From Micromonospora parastrephiae (lineage in GTDB: Bacteria > Actinomycetota > Actinomycetes > Mycobacteriales > Micromonosporaceae), in contig NZ_JAEVHM010000044.1 of assembly GCF_016802865.1 (NCBI RefSeq), forward strand, positions 1-34,896: a stretch of 34,896 bases of DNA. The letters are read 5' to 3'. The notes under the pieces were generated by a model. The model was not told the origin of the DNA and ran no database searches. It saw only the letters and a program-made list of their open reading frames with translations. The first letter of the stretch is position 1. Each line of letters starts with the position of its first letter. Position numbers and translations under genes: made by a program. This document shows, one piece after another, positions 34,440 through 34,896 of this stretch.

Positions 34440-34896
34440 ATGACAACCGGACTGGCCCGCGTCACCATCAGCGCGCCGCAACGACGGGTGGACGTCGCCC
34501 TGCCGGAGCAGGTGCCCCTGGCCGAGCTGCTGCCCGACGTGCTCCGGCACGCCGGTGAGGGCCTCGCCGACGACGGCGAACGGCACGGTGGTTGGGTGCT
34601 GCGCCGTACCGACGGCGCGCTGCTGGCGACCGCCCAGGCGCTGCTCCCGCAGGGGGTCCGCGACGGCGAGGTGCTGCACCTGGTGCCGGCCCGCGCGCAC
34701 TGGCCCGAGCTGGAGTACGACGACGTGGTCGAGGCGATCGCCGAAGGCGCCCGTCGCCGTGGCGGCGCCTGGTCGCCAGCGCCACCCGCGCGGCCGGCCT
34801 GGTGCCGGCCCGCGCGCACTGGCCCGAGCTGGAGTACGACGACGTGGTCGAGGCGATCGCCGAAGGCGCCCGTCGCCGTGGCGGCGCCTGGTCGCC
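34440..34896 (+). CDS. eccD: EccD, N-terminal part (runs off the window, broken by repeat)
   Basis: Beginning of the type VII secretion membrane protein EccD. MTTGLARVTISAPQRRVDVA and LPEQVPLAELLPDVLRHAGE are the ubiquitin-like (YukD-type) cytoplasmic domain that precedes the eleven membrane helices. It continues through GGWVLRRTDGALL, LLPQGVRDGEVLHLVPARA and ELEYDDVVEAIAEGARRRGGAW. At about 34776 the expected continuation (SASATRAAGL-like) needs one extra base, and from 34798 the sequence repeats 34679-34777 exactly, out of frame. The reliable coding part is therefore 34440 to about 34776. ATG 34440 has GGAG upstream. Confidence 0.85.
   Translation, partial: MTTGLARVTISAPQRRVDVALPEQVPLAELLPDVLRHAGEGLADDGERHGGWVLRRTDGALLATAQALLPQGVRDGEVLHLVPARAHWPELEYDDVVEAIAEGARRRGGAWSPAPPARPAWCRPARTGPSWSTTTWSRRSPKAPVAVAAPGR
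34679..34777 (+). repeat. 99-bp direct repeat, first copy
   Basis: Identical to 34798-34896; the two copies are 119 bases apart. The first copy lies in frame within eccD. Confidence 0.85.
34798..34896 (+). repeat. 99-bp direct repeat, second copy at the window end
   Basis: Exact copy of 34679-34777 that ends on the last base of the window. The offset of 119 is not a multiple of three, so it would destroy eccD. The most likely reading is an assembly overlap at a contig end. Confidence 0.85.

Overview
The window is very GC-rich, densely coded DNA from an actinobacterium. Many GTG starts, GTGA/ATGA stop-start overlaps, a Crp almost identical in plan to the mycobacterial one, a mycosin/EccC/EccD type VII secretion locus and family-typical dispersed repeats point to the Micromonosporaceae (Micromonospora or Salinispora-like). 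The genus is inferred, not proven.

Layout. 1-385: left edge and promoter region. 386-2597: small hypothetical gene, DUF4177 protein, RidA-family protein and MBL-fold hydrolase. 2594-6196: large adenylate cyclase with zinc ribbon, AAA ATPase and helical repeats, translationally coupled to the MBL gene. 6390-8426: small membrane protein and a membrane-anchored Ser/Thr kinase. 8413-8754 (minus): small membrane protein. 8909-11006: glutamate-type solute-binding lipoprotein plus a polytopic membrane protein, with no ABC ATPase or permease. 11017-20135 (minus): a seven-gene operon of TetR regulator, TIGR03084-like protein, AtuA-like protein, acyl-CoA dehydrogenase, carboxyltransferase, biotin carboxylase/BCCP and a second acyl-CoA dehydrogenase. 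This looks like leucine/isovalerate (liu) or acyclic terpene (atu) catabolism. 20395-21924 (minus): metallophosphoesterase and crp. 22068-27365 (plus): CbiZ, CapA-like lipoprotein, nth, TlpA-like thioredoxin, Nudix hydrolase and marP. 27379-28900 (minus): two PAP2 phosphatases. 28956-34338 (minus): mycosin and EccC. 34440-end (plus): start of EccD.

The backbone DUF4177-RidA-MBL-crp-nth-TlpA-Nudix-marP follows the Mycobacterium tuberculosis order Rv3678A to Rv3671c. Here about 19 kb (cyclase, kinase, binding-protein pair, acyl-CoA operon, phosphoesterase) lies between MBL and crp. The inserted cyclase could make the ligand of the nearby Crp.

Sequence quality matters for use of this annotation. 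Six genes (MBL hydrolase, binding lipoprotein, second acyl-CoA dehydrogenase, TlpA, MarP, mycosin) are each broken by one single-base indel, usually next to a C or G run, and each becomes a full-length family member when one base is restored. The last 99 bases repeat an internal stretch exactly and break EccD. Both look more like read or assembly error than biology. I found no convincing new defence or secretion system. The less ordinary items are the split crp neighbourhood, the dispersed 50-bp element that starts at stop codons and can supply a ribosome site, the binding-protein/membrane-protein pair without a transporter, and the 13-bp tandem repeats upstream of the phosphoesterase/TetR boundary.
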